Source of the DNA: Cloacimonetes bacterium UBA5835
Lineage (GTDB): Bacteria; Cloacimonadota; Cloacimonadia; Cloacimonadales; Cloacimonadaceae
Direction of reading: 5' to 3'
Assembly: GCA_002432865.1 (NCBI GenBank)
Contig: DJGX01000009.1
Coordinates: forward strand, 62,001 to 126,000
DNA length: 64,000 bases
Below the pieces are notes generated by a model. It worked only from the letters and a program-made list of their open reading frames with translations, ran no database searches and was not told where the DNA came from. Below are positions 63,779-64,000 of the stretch, piece by piece (position 1 is the stretch's first letter; every line of letters begins with the position of its first letter). Position numbers and translations under genes: made by a program.

Positions 63779-64000
63779 ATGAAAAACATCGCATTATTAG
63801 TATTACTAGTGTTTTCTACTGCAGTTCTAATAGCTGGAGTATCAGTGAATTATTCCTTAGAAATGCCCAAGATTGACTCAAATGGACAATACACAAAAAT
63901 AAAGTTAGAAAATACTCAAAGCTGGGGACAACCAGGAAATCCTGATCTGCCCTGGTTTGGAATAAAAATTTTATTGCCTGAAGGTATGGAAGCAGATAAA
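63779..64000 (+). CDS. N-terminal part of an exported protein (possibly gingipain-family), partial
   Basis: 74 codons run from the ATG at 63779 to the edge of the window. A signal peptide (NIALLVLLVFSTAVLIAG) is followed by VNYSLEMPKI and GQPGNPDLPWFGIKILLPEG, which recalls the propeptide of C25 (gingipain-type) cysteine peptidases. The family call rests on a short stretch and is tentative; secretion is well supported. AAAAGGGT upstream gives a weak ribosome site. Confidence 0.6.
   Translation, partial: MKNIALLVLLVFSTAVLIAGVSVNYSLEMPKIDSNGQYTKIKLENTQSWGQPGNPDLPWFGIKILLPEGMEADK

Overview
The window reads as chromosomal DNA of an AT-rich, anaerobic, diderm bacterium of the phylum Cloacimonadota (formerly WWE1), very probably 'Candidatus Cloacimonas acidaminovorans' or a close relative. 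The strongest pointer is the 3-keto-5-aminohexanoate cleavage enzyme at 48698-49528: its residues E14, H46, H48, S82, T106, E143, R226, E230 and D231 fall exactly where I recall them in the crystallised Kce of that organism. The rest fits: an [FeFe]-hydrogenase of the electron-bifurcating type, a K+-dependent membrane pyrophosphatase, a B12-dependent ribonucleotide reductase, a Kdo transferase (so an LPS-type outer membrane), and secreted proteins with C-terminal sorting domains like those of type IX secretion. The organism assignment is inference from memory.

Layout. 1-5748 (+): hydrogenase operon with NuoF-like, NuoE-like, a second degenerate NuoF-like subunit, and the catalytic HydA, closed by a terminator. 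6526-9898 (-): pyrophosphatase and a polysaccharide deacetylase, each apparently alone. 10505-20915 (+): poly-gamma-glutamate-type synthase genes (pgsB, pgsC and a third system protein), two envelope proteins, an acidic small protein, gpsA, then a large exported protein with a CapA domain, a second exported protein, and a tRNA-Thr whose first bases overlap the stop codon. 21068-28968 (-): an alpha-glucan (glycogen-type) operon of debranching enzyme, glycosyltransferase and GH57 enzyme, followed by a sigma-54-type regulator, a YbbR protein and tsaD. 28969-30020 is a long gene-free spacer with an 11-bp repeat array. 30021-34302 (-): C39-like secreted protein, alanine racemase with an extra C-terminal domain, PhoH. 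tRNA-Leu follows. 34810-37237 (+): cyclic-2,3-diphosphoglycerate-synthase-like protein and carbamate kinase. 37621-39292 (-): hydrogenase maturase HydG and a TM1266-type regulator. 39553-46313 (-): a tightly coupled six-gene operon (zinc-ribbon membrane protein, ApbE, FolE2, M16 peptidase, dehydratase-activator-like ATPase, PHP phosphatase). 46431-49528 (-): kce and nrdJ. 49711-54131 (-): yicC, small membrane protein, rnr, murI. 54261-60016 (-): waaA, amrS, NusG-II protein, a glycosyltransferase/Ppx-GppA fusion, miaB. tRNA-Asp, then 60272-63451 (-): PP-loop thiolase-like protein, metallo-hydrolase, guaA. A secreted protein, perhaps a gingipain-family peptidase, begins at 63779 and runs off the end.

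How it works together. Amino-acid fermentation (Kce for lysine, possibly carbamate kinase) would produce reduced NADH and ferredoxin that the trimeric or tetrameric hydrogenase re-oxidises as H2; the pyrophosphatase would conserve energy from biosynthetic PPi as an ion gradient. The alpha-glucan operon suggests a storage polymer. The most unusual ensemble is the polymer locus at 10505-20173, which looks like a poly-gamma-glutamate-type exporter adapted to a two-membrane cell, with the CapA function placed on a protein that carries its own outer-membrane sorting domain. Several protein architectures also deserve attention: a NuoF paralogue stripped of its N-terminal cluster ligands, a racemase with an unrecognised 255-residue extension, and the glycosyltransferase-Ppx/GppA fusion.
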